NCBI RefSeq assembly: GCF_933775445.1
Contig: NC_065875.1
Coordinates: forward strand, 13,591,001-13,655,000
Reading direction: 5' to 3'
DNA length: 64,000 nt
Source of the DNA: Argentina anserina
Lineage: Eukaryota > Streptophyta > Magnoliopsida > Rosales > Rosaceae
The notes under the pieces were generated by a model. It was not told where the DNA came from, made no database searches, and saw nothing but the letters and a program-made list of their open reading frames with translations. A program made the position numbers and the translations under genes. Shown here one piece after another: positions 24,086-35,625 of the stretch. Numbering within the stretch: the first letter of the stretch is position 1; each line of letters opens with the position of its first letter.

Positions 24086-27000
24086 TTAGATCATCTCTTC
24101 TTGCAAAAATTGCCAAAGATCAAAGTCGAAACTTTCTTCAGCAACATTGAGTGATGTAGCAAATATTGAGTCCATATCTTGAACACAGAAATTTGCAAGG
24201 TCCTCCATAGATTCAATTCCATTCACACGTACCATAGGCGAAGATGTATTTAAATTACTATTCTTTGAGGTAACAGCGTTGTCATTTGGAATATGCAAAC
24301 TTTTGGTGAAGGTGCGTGGTCGAGGCCTTACTATCGTTGTCTTTGTTATTTGCTGAGGTCTATCTTTTGCGATGTTCGACTCCATATTTCTCCTTCTCCG
24401 AGCACTCCAATAATTTTTCACATCATTTGAGGTTCTTCCCGGAAGCCGGCCAGCAATTAATGACCACCTTTATATGCATAGTAGAGAAAATAAGAAAGGG
24501 CGACCAATAACATATCATACTTGGTTTGCTTTACTGTTGCACATGTGATAGAAATTATTTATACACACCATGTTCTTATAATTAAGATAATTCTAGTTTG
24601 AGTTAATGAATGCTATGTATTAAATTTGTCCTAATTTGATGACTCATTTTACAATTTCAAGACAAAATTGATGCATAACACTCATTACTTTACAATATAA
24701 GGCCCTATTGGACCGTCTAAATCATATGTGGCATGCCCATAACATGTATGTCATTTTGAATGAAAAGTTCATCATATTCCTATTAATCCAACGGCTCTAA
24801 ATTATTATAAAAATATATTCTTATCATTCGTTTTTCATCATTTTTTTCATCACAATAATGCTTTCAAAATATAATAAAATATATATTTATAAAAGTATGC
24901 TTGAAAAAATTATATATATATATATAATTTATCAAACTAAAGGTATTTCATCTGAGAAAAATATAGATTTTTGTCTGTGTAATTCATCCTAAATAATTTT
25001 GTTAGAGATTTTACATATTTTTGTAATCTAATTTTAAAATTTCGATAGAGAATATATGGTAATCATCAATACAATTCTGATTGACACTCTACGATGTAAA
25101 TAATTCAAGAAAAAGCATTCCTTGGTTAATCTTTAAAGTAAGAAAATTGATACATAATAAAAAATGAATTAATTTTAGTTTACCCCCCTAAATTTTACAC
25201 TCAAAATCATTTCATCTCTTAAACTTTTATTTTAATCAGTTCACCCCCTATACTTTCAAATGACATCAAGGAATGACAAAATTCAGATTTTCTTGGTTAA
25301 AATCTGCTAAAACAACTATCAACGAAGGCTTCAAATCATATATGCAAGACAAAAACAAAATTCTCAATAATTTTACAACAACACTAAATCTTTAAAATTA
25401 GGTCTCGTAGCATGATTATCTATATAATCCATATAAAAATCTGAATTTTGTCATTTTTTGATGTCATTTGAAAGTAAGGGGTGCACTGATTAAAATAAAA
25501 ATTTAAGGAGTAAATTGATTTTGGGTGTAAACGTTTAGGAATGTAAACTGAAATTAATTCTAAAAAATCATTAGTTAAATTCTAATAGACAAAAGACGAA
25601 TTTTCTATAAAATATCATAAATAAAATGTAGGCATTAATACAATTCATTTAAGGTAAACTAAATTATCTCGATAAAACAAATTAATTTGGTATGGTTATG
25701 CCTCATTTGGTATAACAATTAATGAATTAAATCTGATATACATACGTTTCTTAATTAAGAGGATACACAAATCCAAATTTAATTTATTTACTACATACAT
25801 GAAAGTAATTGACTAAATTGTTTTTGTATGATTATTTTGTAGAGTAACAAAATTTGGTACAATTAGTTATCGCTTAGTTATCATTTCATAATTTAATTAG
25901 AGTTTGGATCAACAAGGATATGATTTTTTTTAAAAAGGCATGCCACATAGCGCCTCAATCCTAAAATATTTTCCTCATTTATACTAGAATTCCCCTTGTT
26001 TTATAATACAATTTATAATTACAAGTTTATTAACACCCTTATTTTTAAGGGAATTATTAATACTCTTTTGTTTTATTAATTCTCTTTGTTATCTCTTTAG
26101 AGATCAACTGCATTCACTGTTTGGTCTAGTGACAATCTCCTCTTTGTAACAAAGAGGTTGTGAATTTGAGTAACTGAAGATTAGTTGTATCATTTGAATT
26201 CTTTTTCGATAATTTTTTTTCAAGGGCAAGTAAAATGTTAGAGTATGTTTGAATTATAAAAAGTTTGGAGTATGGCTATGGTTTATTGATGTATAATAGC
26301 ATCAATTTTACATAAAGTTGTAAAATGAGTACGCCATCATTGTAGTAATATCATGCTCAAAGTTGAAACTAAATTCTTAGAGCATCTCCAACAACTTTTG
26401 CAAAACCAAAATTATTTATATTTTAGAGAAAAAAACACTAAATTTTGGCTCAAATAACTCATGTAAACCATCTTCTATTATACATATAGTGGGATGAGAG
26501 AATGCAAATCTCTAGATATATAAAATTATCAAAACTTGTATAATTTATCAAAAATATTTTTATATATTCATTAAATTATGTAGAAATACATTTAATTTTG
26601 TTGAATAATATAGAAGAGCTAGCTATTGGAGTTTGTGACTTTTTTATAGAGTTTTGTTATTTAATCCTTTATAATAGAGAATTTTTACATGAGCTATTAG
26701 AGATACTCTTAAAGTTGTAAAATTTATTTTACAACTTTAGTCTTTAAATAGTAATATTAGAGTTGAAAGTGGTAATTTTCTCCTCAAAGTTGTAATTAAA
26801 AGTTTGACGACTAAATTACCACTTTCAGGAGTTAGGACTAACATTACTACTTTAACAAATCAAGTGGTCTACTAAAATTTACAACTTGAAGAACTCATGT
26901 ACAACTTTGAGGATAATATAATCAACTACTCTCTCTGATGTTTAATATAAGTCGTTTTTAGAGTTTGCACACAGATTAAGAAACAATTCTAATGATAATT

Positions 27001-28791
27001 TAACCTCTATTTAAGGCTTCATTGCTCTTAATTACTACTCATCACCTTATAATTTTATTCATGTCATTATTGTGACTCAGGGATAAATTAGAAAAATATT
27101 AGGGATTTTAAGCTAAAACAACTTATATTAAAAATCGAAAAAAAAAACCTAAAAACGAAAATCGGAGGGAGTACTTTGGTGACTAATTTAAAAATTTTAG
27201 GATAAAGTTAATGCATAACCAACATGTATTAAGTCAAATGAGAATTTCCCCAAATTTTGAGTATATCATCGATATAGAGAATCTTTTCTCTCTTGCCCAA
27301 TATTAATTTGTTGAATTAATAATATTTTATTGAGTTGTTAGAGCAGAAAAATGATATTTTTTTTACTCAAATATAGAGATAATTCACGCTTTACCAGAGT
27401 TGGTGCATATAATCATATACGCTAACCTATATATATTGTTTTTATTTTTTTATTTTATTTATATATATGGCATGCTTCAAACTCTATGAAAGCTAAAAGT
27501 TAAGTACCCATGAACATCTCCGGCATATTACTAAAATTGATTTTTATCTTCTTCTTTTTTTGGCAAATACGAGCTCCAAAAGCATTGATAAAGTTAGCCA
27601 TCTTTGAGAATTTCTAGGAAAAATTGACTAAATTGTTAGTTGGGGTGAGAGAAAATAACTAAAGTTATACTTGTCAATCAATTTAGCAATACTTTTGGAG
27701 TAAAATGCAAATCTAAATGTAGGTTGTGCCACATTTTTTTAGTAGCAAATCAGTTAAGTTATTGTCAAACAAAAAAGGAAGAAAAATAATTTCTTTTATT
27801 TCATTAAAATTATTTAATTAGACCAATACCATTTAGTTGAGTGACATGCGTTTCCTGTTCGTAGCTCGTAAATGATATATAGGCTGTGATCGAGTTTGAT
27901 TCATAAAAGGTTCTGAGGTTGGTGATACTTTATATAAAAACATTTAAGAGAAAATTTGTTCATGTGTTTGGATCGGAATCGATGGTTGTAATTTTATTTT
28001 TCGCCAGCAAGTTAGGTTAATAGAGCTAAAGAAAATTTGACTAGTAGTAGGTATACTCCTTGCCTGTTTCCTAAAAGCTTCCGGAGCCTAATCATTAGAT
28101 CGACTTCATCATCTTCAAAGTTTCCTTTCTTGATGTCTGGCTTGAGATAATTTAACCACCTCATTCTACAACTCTTTCTGCATCTCTTTAAGCCTGCGAG
28201 GATCTATATATAAGCAACAAACACACATGATATATCGTCTGTTTAATGCAAAAAAAAAAAAAAATTCAGAGACATGTATGTCAAGTACACAAACCACTGG
28301 CGGATCTACATAGTGTCCAGTGGGTGCTGCTGCCCACACACATATATTTTACCTTTATGTTTTTAGTATACAAACAACCTATTTCAATCCTTTTTTCCTC
28401 AAAATCTACTATTTTGTCCCTAATTATGGTAATTACTTATTTCATATAAGTAATATGCCCCACTCATACAAGATCATGGATACACCGCCACAAACTAAAC
28501 AACATAAACCAATGCAAAAGTAGTAAATATATAGTTTTATATATTATATATAGAGATATATCGATCATATTGAGCTAGTCGGAATTGGGTATTGAATAAC
28601 CGAACAATCTGCAGAAGGCAACTGTGAGATTGATAGACCAAGAGAGTGAAGAAACGGCATATATATTAATATATTAATTACCAACCTGCTAAAAGAGGAA
28701 TCTTGTGCCATCTTCCTTCTCCATGCTTTTCAATGCAGTTCCTGAGAAGATCATCTTCCTCTTTGGTCCATGCACCTTTTCTCAGCTCCAT
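24086..28791 (-). CDS. R2R3-MYB transcription factor, subgroup 6 (anthocyanin-regulator type)
   Basis: Three exons, 28791-28686, 28193-28064 and 24467-24086, give 205 residues. The 130-nt second exon is the standard MYB size. R2 has tryptophans at 8, 28 and 48; R3 has F61, W80 and W99. The bHLH-contact signature D-L-x2-R-x3-L-x6-L-x3-R is intact at 67-86, and SNDVKNYW sits at 92-99. After the DNA-binding domain comes [10 protein letters not shown] (123-132), the subgroup-6 motif; the C-terminus is acidic with [12 protein letters not shown]. Such proteins join bHLH and WD40 partners in the nucleus to switch on anthocyanin genes. Intron 1 is GT-AG. Intron 2 is about 3.6 kb, has a GC donor (CAG then GCAAGG) and holds three MITEs. 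The stretch after R3 reads [10 protein letters not shown] where relatives usually have NYWNT, so target specificity may differ. The start is the first ATG after a TATA box about 80 bp upstream. The subgroup is fairly sure; the exact orthologue and colour function are not. Confidence 0.88.
25166..25560. mobile_element. Long-TIR MITE in MYB intron 2 (8-bp target duplication)
   Basis: Left and right arms are inverted copies over roughly 120-130 bp, beginning GAATTAATTTTAGTTTAC and ending with its imperfect complement. Perfect 8-bp flanks TAAAAAAT occur at 25158-25165 and 25561-25568. The 8-bp size suggests hAT, whereas such long arms are more usual in Mutator-like elements, so the superfamily is open. 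It has no coding content. Confidence 0.75.
26380..26708. mobile_element. Tourist-like (PIF/Harbinger) MITE in MYB intron 2
   Basis: Starts GAGCATCTCCAAC and ends ATTAGAGATACTC, imperfect inverted repeats of 13 bp. TTA duplications flank it at 26377-26379 and 26709-26711, the PIF/Harbinger signature. Length 329 bp, no coding content. Confidence 0.6.
26929..27171. mobile_element. Stowaway-like (Tc1/mariner) MITE in MYB intron 2
   Basis: The ends CTCTCTCTGATG and ATCGGAGGGAG match the CTCCCTCCG-type Stowaway termini, with internal AATATAAGTCGTTTT near the left end. A TA duplication flanks it at 26927-26928 and 27172-27173. Length 243 bp. Confidence 0.65.
28298..28490. mobile_element. Small TGGCGG-ended element in MYB intron 1
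   Basis: TGGCGGATCTAC at the left faces TACACCGCCA at the right, short inverted ends of a transposon class frequent in plants. A clear target duplication was not found, so the boundaries are approximate. Confidence 0.4.
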
Positions 28792-28853
28792 ATCAGTATA
28801 CAGTGAGAATTACTGATATGATAGTCGATCAGAACCCAGACGCATCCACAGCC

Positions 28854-28900
28854 CTCTGGACGTTTGAATATATAGTTAATCTCAAAGGAAACGTCCAGAG
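28854..28900 (-). promoter_or_regulatory. MYB core promoter: TATA box inside a perfect 12-bp inverted repeat
   Basis: CTCTGGACGTTT (28854-28865) and its exact complement AAACGTCCAGAG (28889-28900) flank CTATATAT (minus strand, 28875-28868). The TATA box lies about 80 bp before the MYB start codon. Each arm contains an ACGT core, the recognition core of bZIP factors such as HY5, a known activator of anthocyanin MYBs. Factor binding here is inferred. Confidence 0.55.
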
Positions 28901-29495
28901 ATCTTACTAAGGTCATCATGCTTTTTGTTACGTGTATTTCTGTTGTCCACAGATACGTCTTGACTCTTGATCGAGTGTGCTTGTCAGTTCTTGAACAGAA
29001 CATTTGGTACGAAAGTTACTGTACAACAGAATTTCCCTCTTTTGACAAGTACTTTTAATCTTTTATTAATTACATCCGGCTATATCTGTATCTGACCTGA
29101 TTAACCGTACAATTTACTGTTATGTAAATTATCTCGGCTGACTGAATGAATACCTATGAATCTATATATGATCAATAAAACCAACCACTCATAGTTCTGA
29201 TATTGTCTTTGTGGGTACGTATTGTCTGACACTGATGAAACCGCTCGAGGTGGACAGTATATAATAGAGAGGATTAGTTGATTTTTTTTGTGTGAAAGAA
29301 ACAGTGCATATCAGTTATGATTTACGATAAAGAAAGCTGGGAAAATAAATGATTGAAATCTTCGGAACAGGACAAAACGTCATTTTTTTCAAAAGATTTG
29401 AATATCAATAAACAGAGTATTATCCTTCTAAAAAAATTATTATCTGCTCTTACCATCATTTAAACAATCAAAGAAATGATGAAATTGATGTATAA
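28901..29495. other. MYB upstream region
   Basis: Single-copy-looking AT-rich promoter sequence between the core promoter and the Mutator-like element. A second TATA-like stretch, CAGTATATAATAGAG, lies near 29,256. No other gene is seen. Confidence 0.4.
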
Positions 29496-29504
29496 TATTA
29501 TTTT

Positions 29505-30594
29505 GGCATAAATGCCAATTTACACCATAAATTTGGCTGAAATTGTCAATTTGCACCCCGAACTTGCATTTGAGTCAATTTACCTCCTAAACTTGGTAAA
29601 AATTGCCGATTTACACCTCGAACTTGTATTTGAGTCAATTTACCTCCTAAACTTTGTAAAAATTGCCGATTTGCACCCCATCCGTTAAATTTAACTGTTT
29701 CTATTCAATTTTGCGTCACATTTCATGCATTTAAGAGGTAGTATTATCATTATATATTTATTCATATTGAATAATGAAATAAATTAATAAAATTACTTAA
29801 GAGGAACACTTGCTACAATGTTTGTTTTTTCGAAACATGTTATTGATTTATATATTTATTATTTTATGTGATATAGTATATTAAAAGATATTAGAAAAAA
29901 ATATAAATAAATAAATACATTGAAAATTAAAAATAAATGTGTGTTCCGAGAGAATTACTATTCTACCATTGTGTGTGTCTTAGCTTTATTAGGTTTTATG
30001 TTAGAGATAGATTCACATCTCTGTTTAATAGATTAGGATTCCAAATCGTACGGGATTGTGGTTATGTAATGCCTATATATTGGCCTCATTATCAATCAAT
30101 AAACGGTTACGTTCTCTTCTATTACGTCGTTATTATTCTCATTTTGTTCATCCTCCAACAATGTGTACATATAAAAATATATTTATACACAACACACTAT
30201 ATTTGAATGGGTGGGTATATTGAATATATAATTTAAAGTAGGGTTAAGTACGTAGAAAAAAATATATAAATAAATAATTTGATTAACAAAATAATCCTCA
30301 TTTTAAAGAATATTTTTATTTATTTTTAAGAAAAATATAAATATATAATGACAATACTACCCCTTAAATGCATGACATGTGACATAAAATTGGATAGAAC
30401 CAGTTAAATTTAACCGATGGGGTGCAAATCGGTAATTTTTACCAAGTTTAGGAGGTAAATTGACTCAAATACAAGTTCGGGGTGTAAATCGGCAATTTTT
30501 ACCAAGTTTAGGAGGTAAATTGACTCAAATGCAAGTTCAGGGTGTAAATTAACAATTTTCGGCCAAATTTGGGGTGCAAATCGGCATTTATGCC
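29505..30594. mobile_element. Mutator-like foldback element with a solo LTR in its centre
   Basis: The ends are GGCATAAATGCC and its exact complement GGCATTTATGCC, and inverted similarity continues for more than 200 bp into each arm. A perfect 9-bp duplication TATTATTTT flanks it at 29496-29504 and 30595-30603, the Mutator size. Each arm contains a directly repeated unit of about 62 bp built around GAGTCAATTTACCTCCTAAA. No transposase is present. A copia solo LTR (29,942-30,160) sits near the centre; without it the element is about 866 bp. It lies upstream of the MYB. Confidence 0.85.
29942..30160 (+). mobile_element. Copia solo LTR nested in the Mutator-like element
   Basis: Starts TGTTCCGAGAG, ends CCTCCAACA, and is flanked by perfect ATGTG duplications (29937-29941 and 30161-30165). 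Much of its length resembles the LTR of copia element 1 (GTGTGTGTCTTAG, TTATTAGGTTT, ATAGATTAGGA), so it is a relative that lost its body by LTR recombination. It carries a TATA-like CCTATATATTGG near 30,071. Confidence 0.88.
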
Positions 30595-30603
30595 TATTAT
30601 TTT

Positions 30604-31723
30604 AGGTTTGTGTAATAATGAATTTAAGCTTCACGTCTCTCTCTTGTATTCAGCAGTTTTATTAATAAAGGCTAGATAACAGCGGCATTAGCCTTTTCAT
30701 AAAAAAAATATGAAATTTATGGAGCAATTATAATATTCTCAAATTTCTGAAGAATAATACATGTTGAGGTGGCTGACGCGGAGTCATTCCACTACAGGTG
30801 ATAGTTTTCTTCCATCATTTTCCACATGCATGACTGGTATTGCTCCACATCTTGTGCTTGATCATTGAAATTCATTGCCTGGACCAGCAAAGGAGCGGGT
30901 CATCAAGTTTTAACCTAACAAAAAGTAAGAATTAATCCTTTTTCCTGCGTGTGTCCTCTTCAATCATATATGGATCGTGTCCTCATCGGCTATGCAAACA
31001 GTACAGATTTCATATTCAAGATGCGTCCAACCACCGATACAAGACAGGCTTTGTCTCCCTTGTTTTTTTCATTTAAGAAGGAAATACTATTTCATCCGAA
31101 CCCATACGTATCTGTCTATATGTGAGAGTCTTGTTTGCATACAGTTGGCAATCTTAATAAATATTAATTAATACTGTAGTTTAAATTGCTAGTGCTCCGT
31201 TTAACCTGTTCCACTCTAGGGTTTCGTATTTTGAGTTTCTTTTTTCGTCCGGCAGCAAGTCCATTGATGTCGCCGTTGGACGCGAGTTGTGGGTGGCCAG
31301 TCAGTGTCATACTTTGTTGGTTGGCAATGGTGGATCAAGAAAGGGGGTCACTTGGGAGTAGGGCCGGTTTGTTGAACTTAGAGGTCTTGTGTGGAATTTT
31401 TTTATTCGGATATATATATATATATAGTACATAATGATTTCATGAATTTATTGAAAGAAAATTGACGGAGATAATAAAAAAAAAGAATATGGATGAGAGA
31501 TACAAAAGGGAAAATTTTGATCACAAAAAGAAAGAAAATGAAACGATATATACATTTTTTTTGTTGAGAAAGAAAAGAAATGATGTCTTAAAATACAGAC
31601 AAATAAAAAATAGAATGAGGTTCAAACCCCTTATCATAAGACAAGGAGAATTAAAAGAGCATAAGGGATTGCCAACTGCTCTAAGGAGCTATTTGTGCTT
31701 GTATTGCACTAAAGTGTGTGTGT
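30604..31723. other. Intergenic DNA without a recognised gene
   Basis: Only short frames with no domain were seen (for example 31,186-31,434 and 31,462-31,731). A short G-rich patch near 31,240-31,400 resembles none of the assigned elements. Confidence 0.4.
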
Positions 31724-31917
31724 TGTTATAGAATAATGTAATACACATTGAATATGGAGAAGTATCATCTTTATTCATTGATAATGGGGCATTTTATATG
31801 CATTACATTGAGTATCATGTAGATACAAAGATTATATATTCATCCTTAACTAGACTAACCTATACTAATTAGGACAAGATACACTAGAAGATTACAGAGA
31901 GTAATTCTCCTACAACA
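31724..31917 (-). repeat. 3' LTR of copia element 2
   Basis: On the plus strand it starts TGTTATAG and ends CTACAACA, 194 bp. By eye it differs from its partner at about a dozen or so positions. Confidence 0.9.
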
Positions 31918-34900
31918 CTCACCCATGTATCGCGATCCTAATGTGTCATGGTGCATAACCGTTGCCTCGGTAAAAACCTTGCCAAGCAAAATAAAAACCT
32001 CTCAGGTAAAATAAAAGGCTTGGTCGAACCGAAAAAGAGCACAACACACCAACTACAATTGAAGATAACATGTGGTATAGACTCCCCCTGAAGTCTACAA
32101 AATAACTTCCCCCGATCGGTAACTCAATCTCAGAGTTTAGATAGATGGTCAATGATTTGAATATCAAATCTCACCAAATATTCTTAAATCAGACATGTAC
32201 ACTTATCCGTACATGGATCAAAAGAAAGAGAATTGCATAACAACTCAAAACAAGATTTTGCAATGAAAAACAGATTCACGCATGATATGACATTCACGCA
32301 CTTAAATATTCATAACTTATTCGATACAATAGGTATGGATGAGCCGTAAAAGGTTCTGAAAAGTAGACACCCGTGGATTTCTAGTGATATATGGTTCACA
32401 ACCTAGTTCGTTCTGAGCTGATCACAAAGCTTCGTCGAAGTTGACTCAGGTGCAGTTTCCAGACATATCCGTCCTATTTTACTACAACATCTATAAGTCA
32501 CTCAATATAATCGATATGGTCAAATGGTTGGTTTTCCTGGAAATTAGACACATAGAGCTTTCCAATGGTACTAATTTCACAATTTTCCAACAAGTGAACT
32601 GCCCTATAGGTCTCGTGGAAGTTGACCTACGAACCTGGGCAGATTCTGACATCACTTCATTAAAGTATCTTTTGTGTTGGGATATATGATTTGATGTCAT
32701 AATGTGCTGTGATCAAGCATTGACATGTGTGTGGGCGCACTTAGCCATCATCTTAGCCTTATGAGTTTAAATCGAATGAGATGTCAAGTCATGTATATTA
32801 CAACAAGTACATGTATACACATATCGTACTTAAATGTGGAGAGTTTCATCTCTTAAGACTTATCATTGCTCTTACGGTGGGAACACGTCTTTTATGACTT
32901 CGACTGATTCATGGAATACTTGTAGGCATTGGTTTAACGTCCTTGTTGCCTTTAGTCAACCGATGAATAACGTCATCAATAATGGTCATCACTTTTGAGA
33001 CATAGTATTCTCAAGATCCTTTCATTCTAAGTACAGTTGCATGCAATATTGCATATTCCCAGACAGTTATGGGTAAATTACTTATGCGTAACGAGGCGCT
33101 AGCTATAAGCTTTAACTGCTTAATTATTGCTCATGTTCATCCATTCATGCAGAATGAACATGGGGTTATGAGGATGTCCAATCCCGACTATGCAATAAAA
33201 AGTCGTCGAAGTGAATTCTCCTGCATTGTCAAGGTGGTGAGCCCTGAGTTTTAAGCAAGGAACTTCGGAAAGCAGAATATGTATAGTTCAACATAGTATG
33301 ACATGGGTCGATCATCACCATCAATTCCTACCGGATAATACTTTCCATGTAGGCCAATCTACAATGCTAGAATTTTGCTTCAACAGAGTATGTATAGTTC
33401 GACATCAAACTCATTCAACATCGTCATTCTTCGAGATCTCTCATTTGGATTAGTATTGACATTGAGGCATCACCCAATGATAACCATCATCCAAGATAAC
33501 AGATGATTGAGTATCATTGATCATAGATCAAGTTGTGCCATAACTTTCATTCAACAAGTATATCAAACCAAGTGGTCTCTCTACACTTTCGTAAGAGCCA
33601 CGGCCTAGTGACACCATGTACCACATTTGTAGAGTCACCACGTCATCAAAAAAGAGTGACTACATGTCCATTTGTTGGACATCAATCCGTACAGGCATAG
33701 TTGCAGCATGTATCTCTAATTTCATCACTTCCTTTTATAGGACTATTAGGAATATGATGAGGCACAGTGGGACAAACCACGGCAAAACCAAGTCGTTGAA
33801 CTTGAACAAACTCGTTCTTCTCTCCCCCTAACGACGGGGAGACTGGCTCATCAAAAGTGACTAAACGAGATCGCCTGTTAATGTCTTTATATAAGCGGAC
33901 ATAGGTGGAAGTTCATGTCTTATTCAAACGGTAAAATTCAACATCAAATAACTCATCATTATGCGCTTCTAGAGACGCAATTTGGCACATAAAATATATG
34001 GACGATAAACCGTTAACATAATTCGTTAACAAACATGCATATTGTTAGATTTGAAACACTAACATGTGAATCGTTACAACCGTAATGTCAATGATGGTGG
34101 TATATATGGATACCGTTAAACAAGACACGCTAGAAGCCGTAGCTTATGGTTCGAATTGTTGGTTCGTTGGAAGCCTAGGCACATCAACAACCAATATTGA
34201 ACCTATGTTTTACACTTCCTTGAATGGTTCACTGACTTTCCCAACCCCGAATACTACTAAATTTTAGGAGAATGTAAAAACGGGTGTTAGGAATCAAATT
34301 CCACTGGCCTCACTGCCATAACCAGTCAGAAAGGCACCGAACCGGCCGGAATACGTGCCGGAGGTTAGTGACCACTTGTGTCGAGCGGTTCACCATGTTC
34401 CAGGTCTCTAAATTGGCTCCAATTTTTTTAGTAGGTAGCCTTGGATGTTAGGAATCAGTGGACGCAAGTAGCACCTCAATAGCCCACTTAACAGTAGGTG
34501 AACCGGTCCTCACAATAACAAGTCCGCAATATGTAGATCCTGAAATTTAAGGTTTTTTCAACTTTTGTCATTGTGTTGGGTGCTCCATAACATCTAAGTG
34601 TTATGGTTTGAGTTTAACCATGATATATGTATCACCACAATATATTTTATCCTCAAAGTGAATCATGATAAGCCAATTTCGGCTTCCATCTTATGTCCCA
34701 TCCTTTTTAGCGTAGGAGTGTGTATGTCACTCCTAAATTTTGCTAAAAAATATGCTTGGAGATTGAGCATAGTTAATGAAGGATCATAGAGGGGGCTTAT
34801 GCACATGATAATGCATAGATTACATCTCCATTACTTTGGAGGAATATTATTGATCCGTATAACATCTTTGCTCAAAAGAATAGCCTAAACGAGTCATCGA

Positions 34901-35607
34901 TTCATTATTACGAATCATAGTATCGTGAAAGAATACAATTCACACAATTTCAACTCATGAGGTGCGTTGCCACATTACAAGTGATACATAAGAACTCTTT
35001 CACAATGATTTTGTAAGTGATAAATAATGTTGGCACAAGGATTGTCTTCAAGTAGCTTATCGTCTCACCAATTTTTATATATGGTATCGTTGTGAATTCA
35101 TCAACGTAGACAACTACTATGACAAAAATCATTTCATAGGTTCAATTGCTTTCTTGATGCATAAAAGCATGTGAGTATAATCATGATGCCGTAAGACATT
35201 TAAACTTGAGCACATAAACCGCTCTTGATTCTATGTGTGATGATCTCCTCATCATAGTCACAATATATTAAAAATAAATCTATTAATAGCTTTCATTTAG
35301 CTATGCACTCAATGGCTCTTTAACATATGAGAAACTTATGTGTGCCAAAGAGTAAGCACGTTGCCATTAGATCAAGTAACTATGATCAGAAAAAGACAAA
35401 AAGTAGCACTAAAGGGTCGCATGGCCATGGCGGGGCTGCAGTGTCGCCGTGCAGGGAAGTTGCAGGGGGAATGCAGGGGGGCGTGCAGAGCTGCGGGGTG
35501 GCTATGGGGGGGGTCCTGCGGGGCGGCTACATGGACCGTGCGGGGCTGCTCCAGGGTGGCTGCGCCGGGGCATGCAGGGGTCGTGCGAGGGTGTGCGGAG
35601 GTCGTGC

Positions 35608-35625
35608 GGGGGGGGGGGGGGGGGG
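35608..35625 (+). repeat. Uninterrupted run of 18 G within a GC-rich spacer
   Basis: Eighteen consecutive G lie in the GC-rich spacer (about 35,420-35,790) of copia element 2. The surrounding GTGCGGGG/TGCAGGGG motifs recur every 10-20 bp. Length at such a run is error-prone in sequencing. The spacer separates the gag-like and pol-like parts, as does a less extreme GC-rich spacer in element 1. Confidence 0.9.
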
